Shown here piece by piece: positions 18,151-26,179 of a stretch of DNA of 64,000 nt. Each line of letters starts with the position of its first letter. Within the stretch, counting starts at the first letter, position 1. The notes below the pieces were generated by a model. It searched no databases. It saw only the letters and a list, made by a program, of their open reading frames with translations, and had not been told where the DNA came from. The DNA comes from Desulfovibrio sp. Fe33. Lineage in GTDB: Bacteria > Desulfobacterota > Desulfovibrionia > Desulfovibrionales > Desulfovibrionaceae. The DNA lies in NCBI RefSeq assembly GCF_028532725.1, contig NZ_JAQKGU010000008.1, positions 1 to 64,000 of the forward strand. Reading direction: 5' to 3'. The translations under genes and the position numbers were made by a program.

Positions 18151-19183
18151 TCTGAAATCCTTTGCCAGCGACAACAACGCGGGCGCCCACCCGGCCGTAA
18201 TGGAGGCCGTTGTCCGGGCCAACACCGGATTCCGCAAATCCTACGGCGACGACGAACTGTCCATCCACACCGACGAGGTGTTCAAGGAATTCTTCGGCTC
18301 CCAGGCGCGCATCCACTACGTGACCACCGGCACAGCGGCCAACGTGCTCGGCCTGCGCTCCGTCACTCATACCTACAACTCCGTGCTCTGTGCCGCCCAG
18401 GCCCACATCAACAACGACGAATGCGGAGCGCCCGAGGCGTTCGGCGGCATCAAGCTGGTGCCCATTCCGTCCAAGGACGGCAAGCTCACGCCGGGTATGG
18501 TCGCCCCCTATCTCGGCCACATCGGCTTCGTCCACGCATCGCAGCCCAAGGTCATTTCCATCACCCAGCCCACGGAACTCGGCAAGCTCTACACCTTGAA
18601 GGAGATCGAGGACCTGGTGGAGTTCGCCCATGACCGCGACCTGCTCGTGCACATGGACGGGGCGCGCCTTGCCAACGCCTGCGCCGCGCTCGACTGCTCC
18701 TTCTTCGACATGACCACCGCGCTCGACGTGGACTTCATTTCCTTCGGCGGCACCAAGAACGGCTGCCTCATGGGCGAGGCCGTGCTGTTCCTCAACCCGG
18801 ACATAGGCGAAGGGTTCCCCTACCTGCGCAAACAGGCCATGCAGCTGGTCTCCAAGATGCGTTTCGTCTCGGCCCAGCTCGAAGCCTACCTGGCCGACGA
18901 CCTGTGGCTCAAGAACGCCACGCACGCCAACGCCATGGCCAAACGGCTGGCCGACAAGGCGGGAGCCATCGAAGGCGTGGACATCAAGGGAACCGTGGAC
19001 TGCAACTCCCTGTTCGCGCACATCCCGCCACGGGCCACGGAAATCCTGCTGGAAAAGTATTACTTCTATGTCTGGGACGAGCACGACCACACCGTTCGCT
19101 GGATGACCTCCTGGGCCACCACCGAGGAAATGGTCGACGAATTCGTGGCAGACCTGCGCAAAGCCGTGGAGGCCGCCAAGTGA
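18143..19183 (+). CDS. ltaE: Low-specificity L-threonine aldolase
   Basis: This 346-aa PLP enzyme of the beta-eliminating lyase family cleaves threonine or allo-threonine to glycine and acetaldehyde. The N-terminus FASDNNAGAHPAVMEAV, the VTTGTAANVLGL cofactor loop and the PLP lysine in SFGGTKNG are clear. I place the start at the ATG overlapping the end of the SGNH gene, since that yields the standard N-terminus; its stop overlaps the next start as GTGA. Translation of these three genes is probably coupled. Confidence 0.95.
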   Translation: MTDLKSFASDNNAGAHPAVMEAVVRANTGFRKSYGDDELSIHTDEVFKEFFGSQARIHYVTTGTAANVLGLRSVTHTYNSVLCAAQAHINNDECGAPEAFGGIKLVPIPSKDGKLTPGMVAPYLGHIGFVHASQPKVISITQPTELGKLYTLKEIEDLVEFAHDRDLLVHMDGARLANACAALDCSFFDMTTALDVDFISFGGTKNGCLMGEAVLFLNPDIGEGFPYLRKQAMQLVSKMRFVSAQLEAYLADDLWLKNATHANAMAKRLADKAGAIEGVDIKGTVDCNSLFAHIPPRATEILLEKYYFYVWDEHDHTVRWMTSWATTEEMVDEFVADLRKAVEAAK

Positions 19184-19776
19184 CCAGGGAGCTGAAACGA
19201 ATCTGCGTCTACCTGGGGTCCAACCCCGGCAACAACCCGGCATATGTGGCCGCCGCCGTGGCCCTCGGCCGCGAACTGGCCGCCCGCCACATCGGACTGG
19301 TCTACGGGGGGTCCTCCACCGGTCTCATGGGCCGGTTGGCCGACACCTGCCTGGCCGAGGGCGGGGAGGTCATCGGCGTCATCCCCAAGCGTCTGGTGGA
19401 AAAGGAAATCGCCCATAAGGGGCTGTCCGAGTCCCATGTGGTCAATTCCATGCACGAGCGCAAACAGCTCATGGCCGACTTCTCCGACGCCTTCATCGCC
19501 CTGCCCGGCGGCATCGGCACCCTTGAGGAGTTCTTCGAGGTCCTGACCTGGAACCAGCTCGGCTACCACGCCAAGCCGTGCGGCCTGCTCGACGTGTCCG
19601 GGTACTACGCCTGCCTGACCGACCATCTCAACCGCATGGTCGACGAAGGGTTCCTCATGGCCGACCACCGCCGCATGGTCCTTACCAGCCCGGACCCGGG
19701 CGAGCTTATCGATCGCTTTGCGAATTACGTCCCGCCGCAGGTGGATAAATGGATTGAGATAAAGAAGGGGTTGTAG
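19180..19776 (+). CDS. LOG family protein (TIGR00730 type)
   Basis: This 198-aa Rossmann-fold protein belongs to the LOG family, whose characterised members are cytokinin riboside 5'-monophosphate phosphoribohydrolases. The GGSSTGLMGRLAD motif and the catalytic block PGGIGTLEEFFEVLTW are intact. The GTG start overlaps the ltaE stop, with GGAGG upstream. The last 77 codons are duplicated 3.68 kb downstream, past the inserted segment, so this gene's 3' end appears to have been supplied or replaced by the insertion. Its own downstream region lacks the intrinsic terminator that the distal copy carries. Confidence 0.93.
   Translation: MTRELKRICVYLGSNPGNNPAYVAAAVALGRELAARHIGLVYGGSSTGLMGRLADTCLAEGGEVIGVIPKRLVEKEIAHKGLSESHVVNSMHERKQLMADFSDAFIALPGGIGTLEEFFEVLTWNQLGYHAKPCGLLDVSGYYACLTDHLNRMVDEGFLMADHRRMVLTSPDPGELIDRFANYVPPQVDKWIEIKKGL
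19544..19776 (+). repeat. Direct repeat copy A (3' end of the LOG gene)
   Basis: This 233-bp segment matches 23224-23456 without gaps. The first 160 bases are identical, and nine mismatches are confined to the last 73 bases; almost all are synonymous (one Ile/Leu change). It is the proximal copy, in frame with the complete gene. Confidence 0.95.
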
Positions 19777-19800
19777 CCTGCGGCAGGTAGAGTAAAAAAA

Positions 19801-20172
19801 CTACCCGTAAGTTGCTTGAAACAACTCCCTTTCTTCTCTGCTTGCAGGACGAACAGGAATCACCCGAACGGTTTCATCGGGGCGCATAGTCGTGACCATG
19901 AATACCACGTTGTTTTGGTCATCGTAGCAAAGATGGTTGTGCCTAACTTCATCACCGTACTCGTTATTTGCGACAACTTTTTTTCTGGTCATCATTGGTG
20001 ATAACGAGAAAGGTTGTATGATTCTGTTCAAAAAATCGACTCCGCTTTCTAGAGCGTATCCATGCTTTTTACGGTTTATTTCGTCCTTGTCCGGGTCGTA
20101 GTCTATCTTTGTACTTCCAAAAACAATGCGGAAGTCCTCGTCTTCAATTCCAAGTATGTCGACGATGTTCAT
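19801..20172 (-). CDS. BrnT-like protein, solo toxin candidate
   Basis: This 123-aa protein resembles the BrnT ribonuclease-toxin family. The DYDPDKDEINRKKHGY segment corresponds to the family pattern (W)DPxKxxxNxxKHG, and the C-terminal VRVIPVRPASREERELF matches the conserved R-x-I-S-x-R-x-A-x-x-x-E-R end. Two features depart from typical BrnT: an N-terminal extension of about 25 residues and an unusual middle region (LSPMMTRKKVVANNEYGDEVRHN, shown in part). No BrnA antitoxin gene is adjacent. It starts 14 bp after the ATPase stop and is the last gene of the cassette, so a role as effector or regulator of that system is plausible. A weak GAGGTG precedes the start. Confidence 0.6.
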   Translation of the reverse strand: MNIVDILGIEDEDFRIVFGSTKIDYDPDKDEINRKKHGYALESGVDFLNRIIQPFSLSPMMTRKKVVANNEYGDEVRHNHLCYDDQNNVVFMVTTMRPDETVRVIPVRPASREERELFQATYG

Positions 20173-20186
20173 GGTCACCTCTTTTG

Positions 20187-22616
20187 TTACAGACTCGGTT
20201 CTCCAGAGCAGTAGCCGCAAGCCAAACAGTGCTCCTCAGCTTCTTTTAGGCTCAAAGCGAAATCTCGAACTGCACCAAAACCTACGTCAAAGAGATTTGG
20301 AGAGTCGTGGCTTAACTCATTGATTAGGTTGTCGACTCCAAAAACTCTCATGACCAATTGCTCTGCCCGTGCCTTTTCCAAGGCTGGATGTCCATTTTGT
20401 GAAGACATCAACGCTCCTGCCAACACTTGTTTAAGTTTAGTCGGGTTGTTCAGACCATTCTCTGCGCAGGCTTTCTTGGCAGCTCTGTAATAGGCGTTGC
20501 TTTCAGATGGCTTTGAAAAATCGAGCAAATCTTTAATGGTGTATCGATTGTCGACCTTATAAGGGAGATACATCTGGAATCGGACGATCATCCTTTTCAT
20601 AAAGGATTCAGTGACTATTCGTAAAAGACTTCCAAGAGTAAGATATCTTTCCTCTGTCAATGCAGTCTGAATGTGATCCCAATTCCCATTGAGTGTTGTA
20701 AGTGTTGGGCCAGTCTCAGGAGTCCACGAACCATACTTAGTTGCTTTCCAGGACTTCTTCAGGCCGAGCGCATCGGCTTTGTTGAGTAGAATCTTTCCCC
20801 ATCGTTCATCGTGGGTAGTCACCAATAGTTGATAGTCTTGGAACTGATGCACAAGCAACTCCGCAATCCTGTCTTGATGATCACGGTCAATGCTGGAGAC
20901 GACATCGTCTAGGACCAGAAGCGTCCCTTTGGGATTGAATTCTTGGACAGCGGCAAGATAGACAGCCAGTCCAAGGGAATCCAAATGGCCCTCGCTTAAG
21001 AAAAGTTCGGGGTTGGCGTCAACGACACCAAGAAAGTCAACTCCTAGTCTAAGGAGCCATGCCCTCCCCTGTTGGGGAGTGATGAATATGTCTTTACACT
21101 CTGGAGCTTCCCCACAACCTTCGTGCAGAAAATTATATATTTTTAAAACCCTACCCTTAAACCGCTGTAGGCTGTCTGCTAATGATTTTGAGTAGGCTTT
21201 ATTATAGGTCTTTTTGATTCTGTCGGCCAAGCTCGCAAATCTTATCGCTGCAGCAACTTCCTCTTCAAGGGACTCGATAGCTTTTGCATGCTTATTAAGC
21301 ATTGTGAGAGACACATGTAGCCCAACAATATCTCTGTCTAATCTCTTCTCTAAGATATCCTTTTCATTCTGTAATTTCTCTTGAAGTTTTTCGGCGATGC
21401 TCCTGTTAAGCTGGCACCCATCTGCAAACTGGGTGAATGCTTCATTGTTATCTCCGATGAATTGTTCAACGCCTTCCAGAACAATGTGCTTTAGCCAAGC
21501 GTATGTTGCACTCCATAGTTCTTTTTCTCCGTCAGAACTGAAGTGTTCAGCACAGCTTTCGAGGACTTCGAGGTAGTTGTCTCTTGCTTTCGCGAGCGCA
21601 TCGGTGAATCTAGCCAGCATCATCCTTTTTCGACTTTGCGCTGACCTGAGGTTGGCAAGACTTTCTTCCCGTTGACGTAAATCATCAAGCAATTCAACCG
21701 GAGAAACCCCGTTACCACATAACGGGCAGAGATTTTCATTTGGGTGTTTCTCAAAAAAGCTTATTCCTTCGTTAATAATTGCCCATTTTTCTCCATCTAC
21801 CGAATTTTTAAGAGCCTGTTCTACATCCGAGTATGCCTCTTCCAATAGAATTAATTCTTCTTCGTAGTTCGGAGGGAAGGTTGGGCTGAGGCTTGCAAGT
21901 CCTAAACAGACTTTATCCAAAAGAACCTGGTCGGCTCCTCCAATTTTTGGGGAGAGAAGTTCTATTGCCGTCGGAATGTCATCGACTGAGTTGATTGCAG
22001 GCAGGTCTATTCTTACAGCTAATACAGATGCCGCTTGAATGCCTTGTATGAGTGATTTTGGCACATCGCCATCAGGCAGGGAGCATTGCTCCAACTTCCC
22101 TTGCAATAGCTGCTGAACTCTATCTAATTCGAGTTTGGCTTCATTGTGAGCCTCATTGAACGCCTCTTTCTGGCGTTCTAAATTATCCATGCCCAACAGT
22201 GCCATAAACGCTTTAAATCTATCGCCCGGACGAGCTTGAATGAAAGCGAGCAAACGATTCCGCCTGAGAATAAAACTCTCAACAGAGGGATAGCCAGCAA
22301 AGCCTCCTTGCCCTGGTGGTGTCCAAATCGGTGCCCCCCCCTTGGGGATGTCTACAACAGATGGGTCTCCTGAGCGTGGCCAAATAGAAATTTTGGGGTC
22401 GTTAGTCGCATATACGTTTGGTAAAGAGGATGCGTCTTCTAAATGAGAAACAGCTCCTTGGAAAAAAAGCTCAATGCCGTCGGCTATGGATGATTTCCCC
22501 TTTCCATTGCCGCCGACGATGAGGACATTGTTCCCGTCAAATTGAACGGTACAAGTGTTAGCTCCGAGTCCGCGGAACCCTTGGAATTGGATGGCCTTGA
22601 TTTTGGAGAAGATCAT
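20187..22616 (-). CDS. Rad50/SMC-like ATPase with CPLC hook
   Basis: This 809-aa ABC-type ATPase of the RecF/SMC/Rad50 class has all nucleotide-binding parts: Walker A GGNGKGKSS (35-43), signature LSEGH (540-544), Walker B LLVLDD (566-571), D-loop SSID and the His-loop THDE (601-604). The two half-ATPases are separated by helical, partly coiled-coil sequence with a zinc-hook-like CPLCGNG at 297-303, as in Rad50. A C-terminal appendage of about 190 residues follows the ATPase and ends in CLACGYC, a possible metal site; I see no nuclease motif in it. The start overlaps the previous stop as ATGA. Such hook-bearing ATPases are common in anti-phage and DNA-surveillance systems, but the exact family is not recognised. 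Composition is AT-richer than the host genes. Confidence 0.85.
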   Translation of the reverse strand: MIFSKIKAIQFQGFRGLGANTCTVQFDGNNVLIVGGNGKGKSSIADGIELFFQGAVSHLEDASSLPNVYATNDPKISIWPRSGDPSVVDIPKGGAPIWTPPGQGGFAGYPSVESFILRRNRLLAFIQARPGDRFKAFMALLGMDNLERQKEAFNEAHNEAKLELDRVQQLLQGKLEQCSLPDGDVPKSLIQGIQAASVLAVRIDLPAINSVDDIPTAIELLSPKIGGADQVLLDKVCLGLASLSPTFPPNYEEELILLEEAYSDVEQALKNSVDGEKWAIINEGISFFEKHPNENLCPLCGNGVSPVELLDDLRQREESLANLRSAQSRKRMMLARFTDALAKARDNYLEVLESCAEHFSSDGEKELWSATYAWLKHIVLEGVEQFIGDNNEAFTQFADGCQLNRSIAEKLQEKLQNEKDILEKRLDRDIVGLHVSLTMLNKHAKAIESLEEEVAAAIRFASLADRIKKTYNKAYSKSLADSLQRFKGRVLKIYNFLHEGCGEAPECKDIFITPQQGRAWLLRLGVDFLGVVDANPELFLSEGHLDSLGLAVYLAAVQEFNPKGTLLVLDDVVSSIDRDHQDRIAELLVHQFQDYQLLVTTHDERWGKILLNKADALGLKKSWKATKYGSWTPETGPTLTTLNGNWDHIQTALTEERYLTLGSLLRIVTESFMKRMIVRFQMYLPYKVDNRYTIKDLLDFSKPSESNAYYRAAKKACAENGLNNPTKLKQVLAGALMSSQNGHPALEKARAEQLVMRVFGVDNLINELSHDSPNLFDVGFGAVRDFALSLKEAEEHCLACGYCSGEPSL

Positions 22617-22852
22617 CCTTCACCCTCCAGACCTTCTTCATAGTCACACAGAATATTAAGAATTTTATGAGGGTCGGGGTATTTTTCATTGAGGTAAGCA
22701 GTGAGCTTGTCCCTGACTTGATCACAAATAGCTTGCTCTTTCTTTAGCCCGCCATCGAAATTGCTTGCCAGCTCATTCATCAGATAGCTTTTTAAACCAG
22801 CTGCTTCAGCCTTCTCCTCGGGGGAGAGTTCCTTGACATCATCTCCTTGCAT
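22613..22852 (-). CDS. Small acidic protein preceding the ATPase
   Basis: The gene encodes 79 aa, acidic and predicted mostly helical, with no recognised family. It is the first gene of the cassette, and its stop overlaps the ATPase start (ATGA), which implies coupled translation and a fixed ratio of products. A GGGAG ribosome site lies seven bases upstream. By position it could be the small middle component or adaptor seen in multi-component ABC ATPase conflict systems, but this is inference from gene order only. Confidence 0.7.
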   Translation of the reverse strand: MQGDDVKELSPEEKAEAAGLKSYLMNELASNFDGGLKKEQAICDQVRDKLTAYLNEKYPDPHKILNILCDYEEGLEGEG

Positions 22853-23223
22853 GTTTCAACTCCCGAATGTTTGTGAATTCAATGGTGCATTTTGGTCTAT
22901 ACATGTTTTATGAATTGCATACACTAAAGTTGATTTTACTCAATAAAGTCAACGATTATCTTTGCTAGCTGCTTTTTGAAATTAGCTCGTTATAAATTTA
23001 TTGTTGAGCTGGTCAAGTTCTGCCTATAGACGATTCCGGCTCTGGGTTTGGGGAATACCCATCAGGCACCCCAGGATATCCCCTTGCACTCAAATGTATA
23101 TCAAGCGCGTATATCAAAGCCTTATGGAGTGAACTTGGCTGTCGCCGTAGATGTTCAATAAGACGCTGATATTATGTATAGTTTTGCAGTGGGCGAACGA
23201 AGGCCATGTGCTCCTTGAGCATT
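22853..23223. other. AT-rich non-coding end of the insert
   Basis: These 371 bp hold the presumed promoter of the ATPase cassette and no credible gene. A short frame from 23151 runs into the LOG remnant in phase but has no ribosome site. No terminal inverted repeat or attachment core could be found at the junction. Confidence 0.5.
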
Positions 23224-23456
23224 TGACCTGGAACCAGCTCGGCTACCACGCCAAGCCGTGCGGCCTGCTCGACGTGTCCGGGTACTACGCCTGCCTGACC
23301 GACCATCTCAACCGCATGGTCGACGAAGGGTTCCTCATGGCCGACCACCGCCGCATGGTCCTTACCAGCCCGGACCCGGGCGAACTTATCGATCGCTTTG
23401 CGAATTACGTCCCGCCACAGGTGGATAAATGGATTGAACTGAAAAAGGGCCTCTAG
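23224..23456 (+). pseudogene. 3' remnant of the LOG-family gene
   Basis: This fragment encodes the last 77 residues of the LOG protein, from LTWNQLGYHAKPCG to KKGL, with an intact stop but no start of its own and none of the catalytic half. The stop codon sits in the loop of an intrinsic terminator, so this copy looks like the original chromosomal 3' end. It is in frame with a short upstream ATG frame (from 23151), which is probably chance. Confidence 0.9.
23224..23456 (+). repeat. Direct repeat copy B
   Basis: This is the distal copy of the 233-bp repeat, with the same orientation and length as copy A and the mismatches clustered at its 3' end. Confidence 0.95.
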
Positions 23457-23471
23457 AAGAGGCCCTTTTTT
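23444..23471 (+). terminator. Terminator overlapping the LOG remnant stop codon
   Basis: An 11-bp stem (AAAGGGCCTCT with AGAGGCCCTTT) and a three-base loop are followed by a run of six T. The remnant's TAG stop spans the stem end and loop. The proximal LOG copy has no equivalent. Confidence 0.9.
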
Positions 23472-23517
23472 GTTCATTAGGTCGGGAGCCTTCCGCCCCC
23501 CGGATTCCCGGCACCCG

Positions 23518-25140
23518 TTATTGCAAGTGCCCGGGGTTGTGGAGTTGGCGCTGGTCCGCCGGAGGCGGGCTCCATTGGTAGGTCCAGGTCTCGGACAAGG
23601 CCCGCCCGCCGGATTTGAGGACCAGCCGCAGATTGATCGGGCGCTCGCTCTCGTCAGGCGGGACGAGATCGAAACGGACACGGTATCCGTTGGCGGAATG
23701 CAGCGGCAGGACCGAGGTCAGCTCGATCTCACCGGCCGAAGTCTCGATGGCGGCGGTGACCTTTTCGCCTTTGGCCAACCCGGTAAGCGGACCGCCGGAA
23801 AAATCCACCACGAATCGCTTGCTGTAGTGCGTGCGCCGTTTGCCCACTTCGCCGCCGAGTCCGGTGAACGTGTCCGCGACATGGGCCAGTTCTTCGGGGC
23901 CGGGCAAAGCCGTACCCCAGAGCAGATCATAGCTGAAGAGCAATTCCTGGCCCGGCTCCACTGGTTTTTCCGGATTCCAGAAGGCCACGATATTGTCGAA
24001 AGTCTCGTCCAGGGCAGGAATCTCCACCAACTGCACCGTCCCTTTGCCCCAGCCGCCTCGCGGGACGACCCACAGGCCGGGCCGCTTGTCGTAGTATACG
24101 CCGTCGTCCTGATAATGATCGAAATCCTGGTCGCGCTGGAGCAGGCCGAAGCCCTTGGGATTCTCGTCCATGTATGCGTTGAAGCGGAGGTTGCGCGGAT
24201 TGTTCAGAGGCCGCCAGATCCATTCCCCCGTCCCGGTGTGCATGGCCAACCCGTCCGAATCGTGAATCTCGGGCCGCCAGTCGTAGCCGGTGCGCCTGTC
24301 GTTCTCTCCGACCATGAACATGCTGGTCAACGGAGCGATGCCGAGACGTTCAACCGCAGTGCGCGGATAGAGCGCCGTGTCCACGCGCATGGACAGCGTG
24401 TCGCCGGGGGTTATGTCGAAGCGGTAGGCCCCGGTGATGCTGGGTGAATCGAGCAGCGCATAGACCGTGGCGGTATGGCTGCCCGGCTCCGGGCGCTGGA
24501 GCCAAAAGGCGGTGAAGGTCGGAAACTCCTCGGGCCTGGGCAAGGCGGTGTCCACCGCCAGACCGCGCGCGGACAGGCCGTACTGCATTTCCTTACCCAC
24601 GGCGCGGAAATAGCTCGCCCCGAGAAACGCGACAACATCGCGCTCCCAATCGGGACTGAATTGCATACGGAAGCCCGCGAACCCCATGTCCTTGGGCAGC
24701 TTGTCCGGGTCGATGCCGGACTTGCCGTAGTCGAACAGCCCGGCATCGTAGCCGACCATTTTCACCTTGCCGCCGTTCAATTCATAGATGGCCACAGGCC
24801 GCTTGAAATACAGGCCGAGGTGAAAAAGCGTGGCCTGGAATTTCGAATCCCGGTCGCGCCACAGGGCATGATCCTTGTTGAAGCGGATGGCCTGGTATTG
24901 ATCCCAGGTCATGTTCCCGACAGCCTCGGGAACCTCGCCGTCATGGTCGGCGTACGGCTGCTGGGCCAGGGCGCGGGCCATGCCCTTGAGCGCGGCGTAG
25001 TCGAAGGAAGCGGCGGGAGGCGAATCGGCAAAGGCGCAGCCCGAAAAGACGGGCAGCAGCAGGCCCGCTGCGACGAACAGCAAAACGGCCAGGGACCGAA
25101 TGCGGCGCGGGGCGGGCGTCGTGGTAGATGAAATGGCCAT
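23518..25140 (-). CDS. Periplasmic glucan biosynthesis protein (MdoG/OpgG family)
   Basis: This 540-aa exported protein belongs to the MdoG/MdoD family needed for osmoregulated periplasmic glucan synthesis. Residues 13-39 form the export signal; it includes FSGC, so lipidation is possible though the -3 residue is atypical. The family domain starts near FDYAALKGMARALAQQPY and contains NMTWDQYQAIRF, GLFDYGK and YRFDITPGD blocks. G and D paralogues cannot be separated by eye. The start is the ATG after AGGAG; the open frame upstream has no support. No MdoH glucosyltransferase is adjacent. Confidence 0.92.
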   Translation of the reverse strand: MAISSTTTPAPRRIRSLAVLLFVAAGLLLPVFSGCAFADSPPAASFDYAALKGMARALAQQPYADHDGEVPEAVGNMTWDQYQAIRFNKDHALWRDRDSKFQATLFHLGLYFKRPVAIYELNGGKVKMVGYDAGLFDYGKSGIDPDKLPKDMGFAGFRMQFSPDWERDVVAFLGASYFRAVGKEMQYGLSARGLAVDTALPRPEEFPTFTAFWLQRPEPGSHTATVYALLDSPSITGAYRFDITPGDTLSMRVDTALYPRTAVERLGIAPLTSMFMVGENDRRTGYDWRPEIHDSDGLAMHTGTGEWIWRPLNNPRNLRFNAYMDENPKGFGLLQRDQDFDHYQDDGVYYDKRPGLWVVPRGGWGKGTVQLVEIPALDETFDNIVAFWNPEKPVEPGQELLFSYDLLWGTALPGPEELAHVADTFTGLGGEVGKRRTHYSKRFVVDFSGGPLTGLAKGEKVTAAIETSAGEIELTSVLPLHSANGYRVRFDLVPPDESERPINLRLVLKSGGRALSETWTYQWSPPPADQRQLHNPGHLQ

Positions 25141-25381
25141 GGGGCTATCTCCTTGTATTGAGACTGGTGCGAACCACCCGGGCACCCGAATTGTTCCGGG
25201 GGAATGGCAAAAGATAAAATGTAGGGGGAATCGATGGTCGAAGCATAGCTCAGGCATCCTGACAGTTCCTCGGTGGACGGCAACGGTTTCCCCTTCTATG
25301 GGAATGCCGGAGAACCTGCAAGCAAGTCCAATGGGACCGAGGCCGCAAGGCGTTTTTAAGCCTAAATCGGCCGAGACACGA

Positions 25382-26104
25382 TCATTTGCACATACCGGCC
25401 CCTTCGAGCACCTTGAGCCAGACGCCGGGGCCGAAACCCAGAACAACGCTGTCGCCCGCCACCAGAATGGGGGTGCCGGGGAGATGGGCCGCTTTGGAGA
25501 GTTCGGCGCTTTCCAGCACGTGGACCTCATGGTCCTTTTGAAGCCGCAAATACAACGCATCGAGCGTCGTGCCGTCGAGCAGTTCGGGAAAGGCCTCGGT
25601 GAACTGGGCCAGCACGATCATGCGCGCCTCCATGAGGTCTTCCGCCTTGGGCTGCCGAAGGTCCTCGTAGGCGAAATCGACCAATTTGCGCAGACGCTTC
25701 GTGCCTGCCGCGTCCTCCATGATCCAGGCGGCCATGTCGGAGCCGATAAAGCTTCGGCGCGGGAAAAAGGAAAGGCGAAGCTTGCCGTACAGCTTGGGAT
25801 ACTCGCCCAAAAGCTTGTGGGCCAGTCGGCAATGCCAGCATAGGGGATCGGTGACCACTACCACGTCCAGCTCGCCCTGGCCGCGCATCTCCACCACAGC
25901 ATGGTCGAAGAGCGCACGGAACTCGGGCGAACAGCCGTTCGGAGCCCCGGCCTTCTTGTGGTCACGAGCCCTATCCCGGCTCTCGCTTTCGGCATGAGCG
26001 GCGGGGTTGTACTTGTCGGGCGGCAGGTCGCCGACCCGCTGACAACCGGCAAACAACCCCAGGGCAACGATCAGCAACGGCAGAAGTGTAAGCTTGGTTC
26101 GCAT
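25382..26104 (-). CDS. Thioredoxin-fold (DsbA/DsbC-like) lipoprotein
   Basis: This 240-aa protein begins with a lipoprotein signal peptide (LGLFAGC, Cys21 as the lipidated residue). A linker and a thioredoxin-like domain follow, with the redox motif CWHC at residues 89-92 and the cis-Pro loop LPGTPILV near the C-terminus. It should act at the inner or outer membrane on the periplasmic side as a thiol oxidoreductase or disulfide handler. The partner is unknown. It lies upstream of the glucan gene on the same strand with a 241-bp gap. Confidence 0.88.
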   Translation of the reverse strand: MRTKLTLLPLLIVALGLFAGCQRVGDLPPDKYNPAAHAESESRDRARDHKKAGAPNGCSPEFRALFDHAVVEMRGQGELDVVVVTDPLCWHCRLAHKLLGEYPKLYGKLRLSFFPRRSFIGSDMAAWIMEDAAGTKRLRKLVDFAYEDLRQPKAEDLMEARMIVLAQFTEAFPELLDGTTLDALYLRLQKDHEVHVLESAELSKAAHLPGTPILVAGDSVVLGFGPGVWLKVLEGAGMCK

Positions 26105-26179
26105 TTGCTCAACATATGCTCTAAACGCCGGAAAGCCAAGCCCGGGGCTGCAATACGGACGGCCCTCCGCCGCCCGTGG

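Larger units (their letters stand above)
19777..23223. mobile_element. AT-rich inserted segment flanked by the LOG 3'-end duplication
   Basis: About 3.45 kb of visibly lower GC separates the two copies of the LOG gene end. It carries a three-gene minus-strand cassette and about 370 bp of AT-rich non-coding DNA. No integrase, transposase, tRNA or short terminal inverted repeat is visible. The structure resembles elements that carry the 3' end of their target gene and so keep it functional after insertion. The mechanism is inferred, not seen. Confidence 0.7.

Noticed and set aside
19777-23223. Integrase, transposase or tRNA attachment site in the insert
   Set aside because: All frames in the insert were considered. 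Only the three cassette genes are credible, and none is a recombinase; no tRNA sequence abuts either junction.
23151-23456. A functional 101-aa fusion protein from the LOG remnant
   Set aside because: The upstream ATG has no ribosome site, and the LOG part lacks the catalytic PGGxGT region; treated as a pseudogene.
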